Below, one piece after another: positions 6,978-17,950 of a stretch of DNA of 46,507 bases (position 1 is the first letter of the stretch; the number at the start of each line of letters is the position of its first letter). The stretch spans positions 1 through 46,507 of the forward strand of contig NZ_CANLFB010000029.1 in the NCBI RefSeq assembly GCF_947489755.1, given 5' to 3'. A model generated the notes under the pieces. It searched no databases, was not told where the DNA came from, and was given only the letters and a program-made list of their open reading frames with translations. The translations under genes and the position numbers were made by a program. Source of the DNA: an uncultured Psychromonas sp. (GTDB taxonomy: Bacteria; Pseudomonadota; Gammaproteobacteria; Enterobacterales; Psychromonadaceae).

Positions 6978-8837
6978 ATGAATAATGAATTACTCCCTGA
7001 CATCGTGTCTTTTTTACAAACTATCCCCTCTTTTAATAAACTATCATCAGATACGCTTAAAGAAATAGCCGAGACGGTTAACATTATTCAGCTTAATGCG
7101 GGTAAAATTTTAAATCATGACCCTGATATTTCGTACCTTTATATTATTCGTAATGGAATAATCGAACAAAATAACCCCGATGGAAGCCTACGTTCAAAAC
7201 TCGGCCATGATGATATTTTTGGCTTTAATCAGCAACCGGGTGATAGCTTTCAACATTATTCAATTAGTGCGGTTGAAGATACCTTACTTTATCAATTTAA
7301 CTATGAATCTCTCGTTAAACTGATCAATGACTATCCGCATATATTAAACCAACTTGATTTAAGTTTACAAACTCGGTTAGAAGCAAGTACAACTGAAGCA
7401 GACGAATCTCGACACTCTTTTCATCAATATATGCGCCCATGTCACGATGTCATGAGTGCTAAATTAGCTTTGGTTTCTGTTAACGATACGATTCAAAGTG
7501 TCGCACATAAAATGCGTAACATAACCGGTATCTCTTGTGCTTTTATTGTCACAGAAGATAAAACCTTAATTGGCTTAGTAACCGATAAAGATATTACCCA
7601 GCGAGTTGTTGCCGAAGCGTTAGATGTACAGCAACCGATTGGTTCGGTTATGACAGAAAATCCACATACTATTTATGCGAATGAATTGGTAATGGAAGCC
7701 GTACAATTGATGACTAAATATAATATTCAAAACATCCCTGTTATTGATAAAAAACAGCATGTTATTGGTTATATTACACCGAAAGACTTGATACAAAACA
7801 GCGGTGTACAGAGTATTTATTTAGTCAATAAAATTCGTCACGCCAGTTCATTAAAACAACTTATTTCATTATCTGAACAACGTAACACTGCTTTTAAAGA
7901 AATAATGGAAAGTACCTCTTCACCAAGTTTAGTGGCACAGATTTTAACCACTATTTATGATGCTTTTAATTGTCGATTAATTGAATTAGCGATCGAAAAC
8001 TTCGGTACACCTCCCTGTGCTTTTTCTTGGGTAGTGGCAGGCTCTCACGCCCGTAATGAAGTACATTTAGCATCAGATCAAGACAACGCATTAATACTCG
8101 ATTCTAATGCCACAAACTCCGATCGGATTTACTTTAACCACTTAGCGATGACGGTATGCAAAGGATTGGCTGAACTGGGTTACACGTTATGTACAGGACG
8201 GTTTATGGCCGCAACACCAAAGTGGTGTCAAAACATTAAAGTATGGAAAGAGTATTACAATACGTGGAGCAAAAAGCCTGAGTATGAATCATTATTAAAC
8301 TTGAATGTGTTTGTTGAGATCCGCCATATATATGGTGATAAGTCATTATTTAGAGAACTAGATACGCATCGCCATCAACAGGTCATTCAAAACTTTCCGC
8401 TGACAACTGCATTGGTCAGAAATGCATTAAGAACACGCCCTCCTCTTGGCATTTTTCAACACTTAGTATTAGAAAAAGATGGAAACAATAATAAGGTGCT
8501 TAATATCAAAAAAGCATCGATAGCTTGTATTGTCGATATTGCGCGTATTTATGCCATCATCCATGACTGTCGAGAGATCAATACGAATGATCGCATTAAG
8601 TGGTTATATCAAGCGAAGATATTAAATAAAGCAACCTATCAAGATTTAATGGGTACGTACCAGTATGTTAATAATTTGCGGTATCAACACCAGCAACAGT
8701 CAATTGAAAATAACGAGAAAATAGATAACCTATTAAAGCCCAATTTGTTTGGGAGTTTTGAACGTCAGCACTTAAAAGATTCGTTCCGTATTATCTCGAA
8801 TTTCCAAAATATACTTAAGATGAAGTATGTAAAATAA
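6978..8837 (+). CDS. cNMP-binding / CBS pair / DUF294 nucleotidyltransferase-like signalling protein
   Basis: 619-aa cytoplasmic protein in the usual domain order. A cyclic-nucleotide-binding-like domain (about 10-145) is followed by two CBS motifs (about 155-275; MSAKLALVSVNDTIQSVAHKM and VMTENPHTIYANELVMEAV). Next comes a DUF294 putative nucleotidyltransferase domain with GSHARNEVHLASDQDNALIL (about 355-374), the GlnD-like G-S...D-x-D metal-binding motif, and then the DUF294 C-terminal helical domain. In many gammaproteobacteria this gene sits with a DnaQ-like exonuclease and acetate permease/acs genes; here it is alone. CBS modules sense adenylates, so an energy-state sensor is plausible. 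The target is unknown. Confidence 0.88.
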   Translation: MNNELLPDIVSFLQTIPSFNKLSSDTLKEIAETVNIIQLNAGKILNHDPDISYLYIIRNGIIEQNNPDGSLRSKLGHDDIFGFNQQPGDSFQHYSISAVEDTLLYQFNYESLVKLINDYPHILNQLDLSLQTRLEASTTEADESRHSFHQYMRPCHDVMSAKLALVSVNDTIQSVAHKMRNITGISCAFIVTEDKTLIGLVTDKDITQRVVAEALDVQQPIGSVMTENPHTIYANELVMEAVQLMTKYNIQNIPVIDKKQHVIGYITPKDLIQNSGVQSIYLVNKIRHASSLKQLISLSEQRNTAFKEIMESTSSPSLVAQILTTIYDAFNCRLIELAIENFGTPPCAFSWVVAGSHARNEVHLASDQDNALILDSNATNSDRIYFNHLAMTVCKGLAELGYTLCTGRFMAATPKWCQNIKVWKEYYNTWSKKPEYESLLNLNVFVEIRHIYGDKSLFRELDTHRHQQVIQNFPLTTALVRNALRTRPPLGIFQHLVLEKDGNNNKVLNIKKASIACIVDIARIYAIIHDCREINTNDRIKWLYQAKILNKATYQDLMGTYQYVNNLRYQHQQQSIENNEKIDNLLKPNLFGSFERQHLKDSFRIISNFQNILKMKYVK

Positions 8838-8857
8838 TAGTGTGAGTATCGATTTTT

Positions 8858-8905
8858 ATGATGGGAAGATAGAATGAAATTACCTTCATACTATCTTCTC
8901 ATCAT
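8858..8905 (+). terminator. Long hairpin after the DUF294 gene
   Basis: ATGATGGGAAGATAG (8858-8872) pairs with CTATCTTCTCATCAT (8891-8905) over 15 bp with one G-U, and the loop holds an inner TGAA/TTCA. There is no T-tract, so it may protect the 3' end instead of terminating intrinsically. Confidence 0.5.
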
Positions 8906-9041
8906 CTATCTGAACTTAACATCTTATAATTAAAAAATAATAACAAAGGATAACGTTGGTTATTAACTCTCCGTTAACCTCAAACTAACTATGATTAGAT
9001 TATACACATTAACTACTTTCAATTTTTATTAAGGCAACCCT

Positions 9042-10214
9042 ATGCTTTTTGTTAATACACTAAAATATTCTTTACCGCTTTTGCTTACACTAAGTATCTT
9101 AGGCTGTAGTGACCAAACAGAGTCAGATAAAAGACCAGCGCAAACTATCCATGTTGATACAACTACCTTAGCTTATTCAACATTGCGTTTAACTACCGAA
9201 TTACCAGGACGTATTACTGCATTTAAAGAAGCTGAAGTAAGGCCACAAATCACCGGAATAATAGAAAGCCGTCAGTATAAAGAAGGTAGCTATGTAGAAA
9301 AAGGAGATGTTCTTTTTCAAATAGACCCGACAACTTATCAATCAACCGTGAACAGTGCGAATGCTGAGCTAAAAAAAGCTTTAAGTAGTGAAAGAAATGC
9401 GAAAAAAGAAATGGCACGTTATGGCGAGTTATTAAAGAAAAAACTCAGTAGCCAACAATTATATGATACAGCAGAGGCAACTTACCTAGAAGCAAAAGCT
9501 GAAGTAGCAGTACGTCAAGCAACCTTAGATTACGCAAATATAGAATTATCTTACACTAAAATTAAAGCGCCAATCTCAGGTAGAGCAGGGTTTTCTCAAG
9601 TGTCTGAAGGTTCTTTATTAACATCAGGACAATCGGACTATATTACCACCGTCATTCAAACTGATAATGTTTATATTGATATGCAACAGTCAGCCGTTGC
9701 TTTTTATAAAATACAACAGGAGTTTAAAGATGCTAAGACTACTAACCCAACAGTGCCTGTCTCAATCACATTAGAAGACGGTACTGTTTATGAACAAACG
9801 GGCCAATTAGAGTTTACAGACACGCAAACCAATGGGTCAACGGGTACTGTTGCATTACGTGCGATTATTGCAAATCCAAATAATTCATTATTAGCAGGTA
9901 TGTATGTTAGAGCTAACATTTCAATGCCTGAAGCCCGTGATTACCTTGTTGTCAAACAATCAACTGTCGTAAGAAGCCAATCAGGATTACCTTCGGTATT
10001 TATTGTTGATGATAATAATCAGGTAGTAAAAAAATCTGTCGTATTAGGCAATGAAGTAGATAACGGATGGATTGTTAAAGAAGGACTAGAAGCAGGTGAT
10101 AAGGTCATCATTAATAATTTTAATAAAGTTAAAAATGGCTTAACAGTCATTGTTGATAATGCCTCTGATACGCCAACAACCAACGATGACAATCAATCAA
10201 AAGATCAGGATTAA
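9042..10214 (+). CDS. RND efflux periplasmic adaptor lipoprotein (MexA/AcrA family)
   Basis: Membrane-fusion protein of 390 aa that links the RND pump to an outer-membrane channel. It has a lipoprotein signal peptide with lipobox LSILGCSD (Cys22). The biotin-lipoyl half-motif [34 protein letters not shown] is followed by an alpha-hairpin of about 100-165. The second lipoyl half contains [20 protein letters not shown], and beta-barrel and membrane-proximal domains follow. The length is normal for AcrA. An AAGG precedes the ATG. It lies 4 bp upstream of the permease gene, so the two are co-transcribed. There is no adjacent TetR/AcrR repressor and no TolC, so the channel must be encoded elsewhere. 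Confidence 0.95.
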   Translation: MLFVNTLKYSLPLLLTLSILGCSDQTESDKRPAQTIHVDTTTLAYSTLRLTTELPGRITAFKEAEVRPQITGIIESRQYKEGSYVEKGDVLFQIDPTTYQSTVNSANAELKKALSSERNAKKEMARYGELLKKKLSSQQLYDTAEATYLEAKAEVAVRQATLDYANIELSYTKIKAPISGRAGFSQVSEGSLLTSGQSDYITTVIQTDNVYIDMQQSAVAFYKIQQEFKDAKTTNPTVPVSITLEDGTVYEQTGQLEFTDTQTNGSTGTVALRAIIANPNNSLLAGMYVRANISMPEARDYLVVKQSTVVRSQSGLPSVFIVDDNNQVVKKSVVLGNEVDNGWIVKEGLEAGDKVIINNFNKVKNGLTVIVDNASDTPTTNDDNQSKDQD

Positions 10215-10218
10215 TTAC

Positions 10219-13200
10219 ATGTCTAACTTTTTTATTCACAGGCCCATTTTTGCTTGGGCGCTCGCCATTGTAGTTATGATGGCAGGTATAGCCTCTATAT
10301 TTACATTGCCTATCGCGCAATACCCGACGATTGCACCGCCAGCTATTTCTATTTCGGCAAGTTACACTGGTGCATCAGCAAAAACTATCGAAGATACAGT
10401 TACCCAAGTTATTGAGCAAAGTATGACAGGGTTAGATAACTTGCTTTATATGTCCTCAACCAGTGACTCTTCAGGTAAAGCAGAAATCACTTTAACGTTT
10501 AGTGCAGAAACCGACCCTGATACAGCACAGGTTCAAGTATCAAATAACTTACAGCAAGTCAGCAGCCGTTTACCTTCTGCAGTGCAGAATGCAGGTACCT
10601 CTGTGACTAAAAGTACCTCTGGATTTATCTCAGTAACCACCATCTATTCTGAAGATGGTTCAATGAGTGCTGGTGACATTCAGGATTATGCAAACTCTAA
10701 TATTAAAGATATCGTCAGCCGTGTAAATGGTGTGGGTAGTGTCACTATCTTTGGCCCCTCTTACGCCATGCGAATTTGGTTAGATCCAGCGAAATTAAAC
10801 AGCTATAACTTAACACCTGTCGATATCTCAGCCGCAGTATCGGCACAGAATAGCCAAGTAACAGTAGGCCAATTAGGGGGTACTCCATCAACAGACACAC
10901 AATTAATTAATGCGACTATTACGGCACAAAGTTTATTAACCACAGTAGATGAATTTAAAAATATTTACCTTAAAGTTAACTCTGACGGTTCTCAGGTACG
11001 ACTTAAAGATGTGGCGCGTGTTGAACTTGCCAGTGAAAGCTCAAGTGTTATCCCTACTTTTAATGGCTATGCAACCTCAGGTATCGCAATAACACTTGCC
11101 TCAGGTGCAAATTCATTAGATACGCAAGCGGGAGTCGATGAAAAATTAGCACAGCTATCGGAATCATTTCCTGCCGGTTTAGAAATAGCGAAAGCAGTTG
11201 ATACCAATGCCTTTATTCGTATATCCATTGAAGAAGTCGTTAAAACATTAATAGAAGCGGTTGTATTAGTGTTTTTAGTGATGCTGTTATTTTTACAAAA
11301 CTTCCGCGCAACCTTAATACCAACGATAGCAGTACCCGTAGTATTACTGGGTACCTTTGCTATCATGTCGGTGTTGGGCTTCTCTATTAACACTTTAACC
11401 ATGTTTGGCTTAGTGCTGGCCATTGGCTTATTGGTGGATGATGCAATTGTTGTTGTCGAAAATGTCGAACGAATAATGCATGAAGAGAAACTATCCCCAT
11501 TTGAAGCAACCAAAAAATCAATGGGGCAAATTACCAGTGCATTAGTGGGTATTACCATGGTACTAATGGTGGTATTTATTCCAATGGCCTTTATGTCAGG
11601 CTCGACTGGCGTTATCTATAAACAATTCTCTTTGACCATTGTATCGGCAATGGGGTTATCAGTATTAGTGGCTTTAATCCTCACACCAGTGCTTTGTGCT
11701 ACTTTATTAAAACCAGTTGATAAAGAAAAAAATCTAAAAATATTCAAAGCATTTAACCGTTTGTTTGACAAGTTATTAGGGAAATACCACGGCTCTATTA
11801 AACATTTGTTATTACGCCCAATACGCTTTTCATTAATCTATGTTCTATTATTCGGCGGTACTGTTTATCTGTATAACGCATTGCCAAGTTCTTTTTTACC
11901 TAATGAAGACCAAGGTTCATTTATGGTAATGGTGTCAACACCAACAGGGACAACCCTGAAAGAAACCAATGTAGTCATGGACGAAGTAAAAAACTACTAT
12001 CAAGAAAATGAGCCAGATCTCGTTAATTCTGTCTTTACCGTTTCAGGGTTCAACTTCTCTGGTACTGGCCAAAATGCCGGTATGGCGTTTATTGGTTTAA
12101 AAGATTGGGAAGAAAGAACCGCACCTGGCACTGATGCAGACGCGATTATTGCACGTACAATGAAGCATTTTTCGGGTTATAAGAAAGCCTCTGTATTTGC
12201 ATTTAGTAGCCCTGCGATTAGAGAGTTAGGGCAAGCGACTGGTTTTGATTTTTATCTTCAAGATGTAGGTAGTATTGGTCATGAAAAACTCATTGAAGTA
12301 CGTAACCAATTATTGGGAAAAATAGCACAAAGTCCATTAATACAAAATGCGAGACCAAATGGTTTAGAAGATACGGCACAATTTTATCTCGATATTGATT
12401 ATGAAAAGGCCAAAGTATTAGGTCTCGATATTGATGATATTAATAACTCATTATCTATTGCTTGGGGCTCTTCTTACGTCAATGACTTTATAGACCGAGG
12501 TCGCTCTAAAAAAGTGTATATTCAGGCCGATGCTGAATATCGTATGACACCAGAAGACATGGATCTTTGGTTTATACGTAATGATAAAAATGAAATGGTA
12601 CCATTGTCAGCTTTTAGTTCGTCACATTGGGGAACAGGATCTCCACAATTAACGCGTTTTAATGGTAGCTCTGCCGTCGAAATATTAGGTGAAGCAGCAC
12701 CAGGCTATAGTACTGGGGATGCAATGGCTGAAGTTGATAAAATAGCCGCAGAGCTTTCTAGTGATGTACAAGTTAGTTGGACGGGGATGTCATATCAAGA
12801 GTTAGAGGCAGGCAACCAAGCTCCTATTTTATATGGTATTTCAATATTAATGGTCTTCCTTTGTTTAGCAGCACTTTACGAGAGTTGGAGCATTCCAATC
12901 GCGATCATTTTAGTAGTGCCACTAGGTGTATTGGGTGCGTTAGCAGCCATAATGGTACGAGGGCTTGAAAATGATGTTTATTTCCAAGTAGGTGTACTCA
13001 CCACGATTGGATTAACTGCAAAAAATGCGATTCTAATTGTCGAGTTTGCCAAAGAGCAATATGAAAAAGGTATTAATTTAATTGATGCAACCATACACGC
13101 TTGTGAGATGCGCTTACGTCCGATTATTATGACATCACTTGCATTTGGTTTAGGCGTGTTACCGTTGGTATTGAGTAGCGGTGCAGGTGCAAATGCACGT

Positions 13201-13344
13201 AATGCTATTGGAACATCTGTATTAGGCGGGATGATGGCAGCAACATGCTTAGTTATCTACTTTGCTCCTTTATTCTTTGTTCTTATCATGAAATTATTTA
13301 CGTCTAAGGAAGAAACAAAAGAAGTCATTGAACAACAGAAATAG
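10219..13344 (+). CDS. RND multidrug efflux permease (AcrB/MexB, HAE-1 family)
   Basis: 1041-aa inner-membrane proton antiporter forming the pump of a tripartite efflux system. The start is the ATG opening [16 protein letters not shown], which matches the family N-terminus; an earlier in-frame ATG lies inside the adaptor gene and is unlikely. The proton-relay acidic pair is present in [16 protein letters not shown] (TM4) and the matching lysine in [16 protein letters not shown] (TM10). The porter region has [20 protein letters not shown], typical of HAE-1 pumps. Twelve transmembrane helices in two pseudo-repeats are expected. Substrates cannot be told from sequence. The gene ends at a strong hairpin terminator. 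Confidence 0.96.
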   Translation: MSNFFIHRPIFAWALAIVVMMAGIASIFTLPIAQYPTIAPPAISISASYTGASAKTIEDTVTQVIEQSMTGLDNLLYMSSTSDSSGKAEITLTFSAETDPDTAQVQVSNNLQQVSSRLPSAVQNAGTSVTKSTSGFISVTTIYSEDGSMSAGDIQDYANSNIKDIVSRVNGVGSVTIFGPSYAMRIWLDPAKLNSYNLTPVDISAAVSAQNSQVTVGQLGGTPSTDTQLINATITAQSLLTTVDEFKNIYLKVNSDGSQVRLKDVARVELASESSSVIPTFNGYATSGIAITLASGANSLDTQAGVDEKLAQLSESFPAGLEIAKAVDTNAFIRISIEEVVKTLIEAVVLVFLVMLLFLQNFRATLIPTIAVPVVLLGTFAIMSVLGFSINTLTMFGLVLAIGLLVDDAIVVVENVERIMHEEKLSPFEATKKSMGQITSALVGITMVLMVVFIPMAFMSGSTGVIYKQFSLTIVSAMGLSVLVALILTPVLCATLLKPVDKEKNLKIFKAFNRLFDKLLGKYHGSIKHLLLRPIRFSLIYVLLFGGTVYLYNALPSSFLPNEDQGSFMVMVSTPTGTTLKETNVVMDEVKNYYQENEPDLVNSVFTVSGFNFSGTGQNAGMAFIGLKDWEERTAPGTDADAIIARTMKHFSGYKKASVFAFSSPAIRELGQATGFDFYLQDVGSIGHEKLIEVRNQLLGKIAQSPLIQNARPNGLEDTAQFYLDIDYEKAKVLGLDIDDINNSLSIAWGSSYVNDFIDRGRSKKVYIQADAEYRMTPEDMDLWFIRNDKNEMVPLSAFSSSHWGTGSPQLTRFNGSSAVEILGEAAPGYSTGDAMAEVDKIAAELSSDVQVSWTGMSYQELEAGNQAPILYGISILMVFLCLAALYESWSIPIAIILVVPLGVLGALAAIMVRGLENDVYFQVGVLTTIGLTAKNAILIVEFAKEQYEKGINLIDATIHACEMRLRPIIMTSLAFGLGVLPLVLSSGAGANARNAIGTSVLGGMMAATCLVIYFAPLFFVLIMKLFTSKEETKEVIEQQK

Positions 13345-13352
13345 TCATTAAA

Positions 13353-13390
13353 ACTTATTTACATGTTGTGGAAACAACATGTAAATAAGT
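13353..13390 (+). terminator. Terminator of the RND operon
   Basis: ACTTATTTACATGTTGT (13353-13369) and ACAACATGTAAATAAGT (13374-13390) form a perfect 17-bp stem with a GGAA loop, 8 bp after the permease stop. The distal T-tract is weak, but the stem is long. Confidence 0.75.
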
Positions 13391-13803
13391 ATTCATTATC
13401 GTTAACCTCATAAACCATCAACTTAACAGCTTCCTTAACACTCAAAAAGCAAATCTAAGTTAACCAGGTTTATGCTTTACTAAACTCATGCAAGCATAAT
13501 AGCGTTGTCATTTATTCGATAAAAAGGCATTGTACTGATTGATATTAATTTAGATTAGACTCGATTAAGTAACATTGTCCTGTAGAGTCAAAAATGTCAT
13601 GTTCAGTGACAATAAACGCTTTACATTCAGTCATAAAAATCAGAATTTTCAGCGAAATAAATAAGCGAATCATTTCTTTCTATAAAGAAGAAACAAGACC
13701 AAACAACTATCCATACGCCTCAACAAATAGTTTTTTAATGTAAACGCCGTGGATGCTAAGCGCACTCGACTCTTTTAATTCCAGACCTCACATAAAAAAA
13801 AAC
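13391..13803. other. 413-bp stretch without a gene
   Basis: AT-rich spacer between the convergent RND operon and the DUF6279 gene. I find only a short TGTCA/TGACA inverted repeat near 13593 and no coding or RNA signal. Confidence 0.5.
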
Positions 13804-14667
13804 CTAGAGTAACGCTTCTAAATCTCCAATAATCTCATTTATTTTTTCATTAAGATGCTTTAACTGCTTCTCATTCAACGATGTGATGATTTGGTACAAC
13901 GTATTGACCCTCACTCTTTGATTATGATCTAATATGTTTGAATATTTGTCCGAACGTAATGAGTTTAATTCTAGAATTGATTGTTTTAATGCAAGTTCAA
14001 AACCTTTCTTTTTCTTGTCTGTATCACCGAGGCTTCGAGCTCGTATGACATAAGCTCCTCTTATAGAATCTGCCCATTGACGACGAAATTGAATGCGTTC
14101 TTGAAAACTAGATAATAATTGATTATTACCATCATTAAGGAGTTTCTTTTGTTGTGCATTTAATCTTCCAATAAATGAGCTCAACTGTTCTTCAAACTTT
14201 TCAAGCCTCTTCTCTGTTCGCCTTTCTTTGCTTTCTTGTTCAAACCTTTCAATTTTATCAAGATTCTGTTGCTCAAACTCAACTAAAAAACTACCAGCTT
14301 GTTGATCACTTAACGAATAAGCCAACGCAACGACTTCAGGCTCCGCCTTGGTTAAAGCAACGTCTAAAAAGGTTTTTACAGACGTAACATAACTTTCAAT
14401 ATCAGAAAGGGTAACGCCTTTATTGAAATCTGCTTGGATAGCTTTAATTTGAAGAATATAATTTTGTAGCTCTATATTTCTATGCCACACCAAAAAAGCA
14501 TCTAACTTAGTATCAAACTCATCTTCTTGACTGTCAGTTAAATTTACATAGTCATCTACATACCAAGAAGCAAGCCAATCTAAATTATTATAAGCTAACT
14601 TTGTGCTACATGAGGTAATGCTCAACATCATCATGACTAACATAAAAGCATAAATTGAATTTTTCAT
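13804..14667 (-). CDS. DUF6279 family lipoprotein
   Basis: 287-aa predicted lipoprotein with signal peptide and lipobox ITSCS (Cys20), followed by LAYNNLDWLASWYVDDYVNLT. This N-terminus with the Y-x-x-L-D-W-x-x-x-W pattern is typical of the DUF6279 group found in marine gammaproteobacteria. The rest is almost entirely helical and charged (repeated Glu/Gln/Lys-rich segments, RIQFRRQWADSIRGAYV near 190-210), suggesting a long helical bundle or coiled coil in the periplasm. The function is not known. A strong AAGGAGGT precedes the ATG by 9 nt. It is a single gene. Confidence 0.85.
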   Translation of the reverse strand: MKNSIYAFMLVMMMLSITSCSTKLAYNNLDWLASWYVDDYVNLTDSQEDEFDTKLDAFLVWHRNIELQNYILQIKAIQADFNKGVTLSDIESYVTSVKTFLDVALTKAEPEVVALAYSLSDQQAGSFLVEFEQQNLDKIERFEQESKERRTEKRLEKFEEQLSSFIGRLNAQQKKLLNDGNNQLLSSFQERIQFRRQWADSIRGAYVIRARSLGDTDKKKKGFELALKQSILELNSLRSDKYSNILDHNQRVRVNTLYQIITSLNEKQLKHLNEKINEIIGDLEALL

Positions 14668-14967
14668 TTTCAGAGACCTCCTTCTTATGCAACTAGCGAT
14701 GTAATTGACTGTGTATTAACAATAAATTAGGGCTAATACCAATCACGCTAATTATTTATCAATACCCCGTTATTGCTTTAATAATTCGCCTAAACTACGC
14801 AAAACTAACGGCCCTGACTAGTCAAAAAATATAACCTTATGATGTTAAATATAATGACGCTTTCATTAACCAGAATTGAGGTTAAATAGATTGGTAGATT
14901 TGAAAATTAAGCGTCTGTATTAACAAAACGACTGTAATGTGAAAAATGGATATTTGACCCTAGGTGT
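14668..14967. other. 300-bp stretch without a gene
   Basis: Spacer between the cupin-like gene and the DUF6279 gene, both on the minus strand. No ORF, strong hairpin or repeat was seen. It must hold the promoter for the lipoprotein gene. Confidence 0.45.
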
Positions 14968-15378
14968 TTATTTCTTTATTTCAGCTAGCTTAATATGGAT
15001 AGCAAGTAACACCTCGTCACCCATTAATTCTGCAGTATGACCATGAATATTCAAATCAAAGAGTTCATTTTCTTGTAGGCGATCTTCAGCAATAAAAATA
15101 TCTCCAGCGATAAAGTCTCGATAATCTCCATTACGTAGTCCTATACGTAATGTTCCAGAACGGACAATAATTAGAGTTGGGTCGCCTGCGACATGCCATG
15201 AACTAAAATAACCGGGCTCACTCATCCTGTGACGAAAATTAAGCGCATCCAATCTGTCAGTGATAAATAAACCGTTATAGTCTCGGATGGAATACTGCAC
15301 ATCATTAAAGGCTGAATAACCTGTATTACCAGAGCGGTTAATAATTGATGTTAGGACTGGGACATTAATATGGTTCAA
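14968..15378 (-). CDS. Small cupin-fold protein, 136 aa
   Basis: Soluble single-domain protein, likely a cupin beta-barrel. PTLIIVRSGTLRIGLRNGDYRDFIAGDIFIAEDRL (about 67-101) has the strand-turn-strand spacing of cupin motif 1 but lacks the usual metal-binding His pair. The later ELFDLNIHGHTAELMG would be motif 2. It may bind a small ligand without metal. I assigned the TTG start at 15378 because AGGAG lies 9 nt upstream and no ATG is well placed. It is 91 bp downstream of the TPR-GGDEF gene on the same strand, so they may be co-transcribed. The specific function is unknown. Confidence 0.7.
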   Translation of the reverse strand: MNHINVPVLTSIINRSGNTGYSAFNDVQYSIRDYNGLFITDRLDALNFRHRMSEPGYFSSWHVAGDPTLIIVRSGTLRIGLRNGDYRDFIAGDIFIAEDRLQENELFDLNIHGHTAELMGDEVLLAIHIKLAEIKK

Positions 15379-15469
15379 TATAAGAGACTCCTAATAGATA
15401 AGTGATTATTCATAACTTACCGTATTAAAAGCCTCTTTAACAAGTTCTATCTATAAGATAAAACTAATT

Positions 15470-17950
15470 TCACCGTTGCGGCCCAATAGTTTCGTTCCAT
15501 AGAGTCACTTTGTTACGGCCATTTTGTTTTGATTTATACAAGGCCAAATCAGCTTGATGAATCAGATCTGCTGGCGTTTGAGCATTAAATCGAATAGATG
15601 TTACCCCAAAGCTACAGGTAACCGTTATCCCATCGAAATAACTCACTTCTATTTTTTGGCGGATTGCCTCTACAATTAACATTGCTTGTTCCGGCAAGAC
15701 ACCTGATAAAACAAGGCAAAATTCCTCGCCTCCGTAACGCACCGTAATATCATCTTGGCGAACACCAGCTTGTAAAATATTTGCAATGCCACGAAGCACT
15801 GTATCGCCCACATTATGTCCATGAGTATCATTAACTTCTTTAAAATGGTCAATATCCACCATGATAATACAATACTCGTCCAGTGACTCTAAATCAGCAA
15901 AGCTTTGATTCATAAGATCAAATAAAGTGCGTCTATTGAAGCAGTTAGTCAATGGATCTCGTGCAGCAAGGTAATCAAGTTTTTTATTCAATTTTCGTGA
16001 TTGATTAAATTGACGGTAAATAAAACAGACTGCAAATAGACATATCAGCAGTAAAGTGGCTAAGATTAAGTTCGCATATTTGTTTTTCGTCAATTCTAAA
16101 TCAGCGATTTTCTGATCTTGTTTTGATATTTCTATTTCATTGTTTTTCTTTACTATTTCAAGTTGATCTAATCGGGCTTTTTCTTTTAACTCCGCTAACT
16201 CTATCTCTTTTTTATGCGAATATAACTTAGCCTTAACTAAAACTAGCTCTTCATCCTCTCGCTCTTGTTGCATCACTCTAAATAGCTCAATTTCTTTTTC
16301 TGCATAATGTAAAGACGCTTCAAAATTTTGTCGTGACTTTTCCGCTTTTTTTAATTCTCGATAAGCGTATAACATATGGTTTGTTGAGTTAACTTTAGTC
16401 GACAAAACTAATGAATCTTTTAATAGCCTAATCGCCTCTTCATTATTTTTACCAATCAGAATACCTGCAAGCGGGATTTGTGCTTTTATTTGATATATCT
16501 CACTTTTTATTTGTATTGCTATATCCAAAGACCTTCTGTAATAAACAATAGCCGCCTCATCATCATTTTCTGCTCGGTATATATTAGCAAGAATACGAGC
16601 AGTCAATGATTCATTAGATTTTTCATTTTCTTTTTGATAAATGATATGCGCCCTTTTTATTTTCTTTTTCGCGGACTCATAATTGCCAGAGTTAAGATCT
16701 ATTACTGCAAGTTCTCGTAATGCAGAAGCCATTGTTTTAGCATCTACTTCATTTTCAGGTAAATCGATTGTTAAGTGATAAAATGATCTGGCCTGCTCAA
16801 ACTCTTTTAACCGAGTATAAATAAGCCCTATTTGATTCGATGTTTTTGCAATACCGCTTGAATTATTTACTTTCAGATAATATTGATGAGCTTTATAAAT
16901 ATATTCTAATGATTTTTCATAAAGATGAATATATCGATAAATGATACCCGCGCCCATTAAGGCTTTACCTCGTCCGACAGGGTCATTTATTGTTTTATGT
17001 ATTGCTAACCCCTGCATTGAATAATCAAGTGCAGTGTTATAATTACCAAGATATCGCTCCGCTTCTGCAAGCGTATTTAAGGTACGAGCCATTAACTTTC
17101 TATCTTGTATCTCGGTATAAATATCCAAAGCATTTTTATAAGAAACAGCCACCAACTCTCTATTTTTTAAACGCTTGTAAGACTCAGCTAACTTAGTATA
17201 GGTTTCGCCAAGTTCTTTTTTGATTAGCTTATCATTACTTTCATTTTTTTTAAGATACGCTAATGCCTCATTATATTGTTCGATAGCATCTTCATAATGT
17301 TTTTGTCGGTAATAGCTTTTACCTTTAACAATAATCGCTACAGCTGTAGGGTATGGCTTCCCGTATTGCTTTGCTATAGATATAATTTCATTGGTTTTTT
17401 CACTTACTTGATAATATAGTTTTCGATCTAAAAACGAATTTATATAACCAACAGAAGCAAGGATATAATGTTCTTTATCATCAAGTTTTTCATAAAAAAG
17501 AGAAGCTTGTAGAAAGTGAAATGTTGATGGTTTTCTATTCTTTAATTTTCTTTCTATTTCACCTAGCAGAAAATGAGCTTCAGCACTGATACGAGTATTG
17601 TGATTTTTTTCAGAAAGTTGAAGAGCCCTATGAGCCAAAATACGACTTTGTTTTCGATTACTGTTAATTTGTGATTGTGCTTTAGTGAGAAGTTCTTTTT
17701 CAGTTAAACCAGAAAATTCATTTTGTACGACAGTAGTTTGAGATGCGATTGGAGACTTAATTTGAGAGATTGCTTCTTGCGAAGAAACAACTGTAACGAA
17801 AAGAAATAGAATAAATAATAAGAAGTAACGTATTACATGCTTAACAAGAAATAGATTAAACAAAGCTAAAAATATTCTGGTATTACCATGCGCATCTTGA
17901 TGATTAAAAAGAATAAGAGGCAATCCATATCGGGTTGAACAAAAGCACAT
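15470..17950 (-). CDS. TPR-repeat diguanylate cyclase (GGDEF)
   Basis: 826-aa membrane protein predicted to make cyclic di-GMP. N-terminal hydrophobic segment (about 36-60) is followed by a long array of tetratricopeptide repeats (about 70-540, many A-x-x-Y...A-L units). A coiled coil follows (about 560-625, Glu/Lys/Leu-rich), then one transmembrane helix (YANLILATLLLICLFAVCFIY) and a C-terminal GGDEF domain (about 665-815). The active site is YGGEEF with metal-binding DIDHFKEVND, and the inhibitory-site RxxD (RQDD) lies 5 residues before it, so it should be active and product-inhibited. The TPR region is probably periplasmic and senses a partner. The ATG is preceded by AGG. It is divergent from the next cyclase. 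Confidence 0.93.
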   Translation of the reverse strand: MCFCSTRYGLPLILFNHQDAHGNTRIFLALFNLFLVKHVIRYFLLFILFLFVTVVSSQEAISQIKSPIASQTTVVQNEFSGLTEKELLTKAQSQINSNRKQSRILAHRALQLSEKNHNTRISAEAHFLLGEIERKLKNRKPSTFHFLQASLFYEKLDDKEHYILASVGYINSFLDRKLYYQVSEKTNEIISIAKQYGKPYPTAVAIIVKGKSYYRQKHYEDAIEQYNEALAYLKKNESNDKLIKKELGETYTKLAESYKRLKNRELVAVSYKNALDIYTEIQDRKLMARTLNTLAEAERYLGNYNTALDYSMQGLAIHKTINDPVGRGKALMGAGIIYRYIHLYEKSLEYIYKAHQYYLKVNNSSGIAKTSNQIGLIYTRLKEFEQARSFYHLTIDLPENEVDAKTMASALRELAVIDLNSGNYESAKKKIKRAHIIYQKENEKSNESLTARILANIYRAENDDEAAIVYYRRSLDIAIQIKSEIYQIKAQIPLAGILIGKNNEEAIRLLKDSLVLSTKVNSTNHMLYAYRELKKAEKSRQNFEASLHYAEKEIELFRVMQQEREDEELVLVKAKLYSHKKEIELAELKEKARLDQLEIVKKNNEIEISKQDQKIADLELTKNKYANLILATLLLICLFAVCFIYRQFNQSRKLNKKLDYLAARDPLTNCFNRRTLFDLMNQSFADLESLDEYCIIMVDIDHFKEVNDTHGHNVGDTVLRGIANILQAGVRQDDITVRYGGEEFCLVLSGVLPEQAMLIVEAIRQKIEVSYFDGITVTCSFGVTSIRFNAQTPADLIHQADLALYKSKQNGRNKVTLWNETIGPQR

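Noticed and set aside
6964-6981. 5-codon ORF overlapping the start of the DUF294 gene
   Set aside because: No good ribosome-binding site precedes it; overlap of this kind is expected by chance in AT-rich DNA.
11067-11558. 163-codon minus-strand ORF inside the RND permease gene
   Set aside because: Antisense shadow of a conserved transmembrane coding region.
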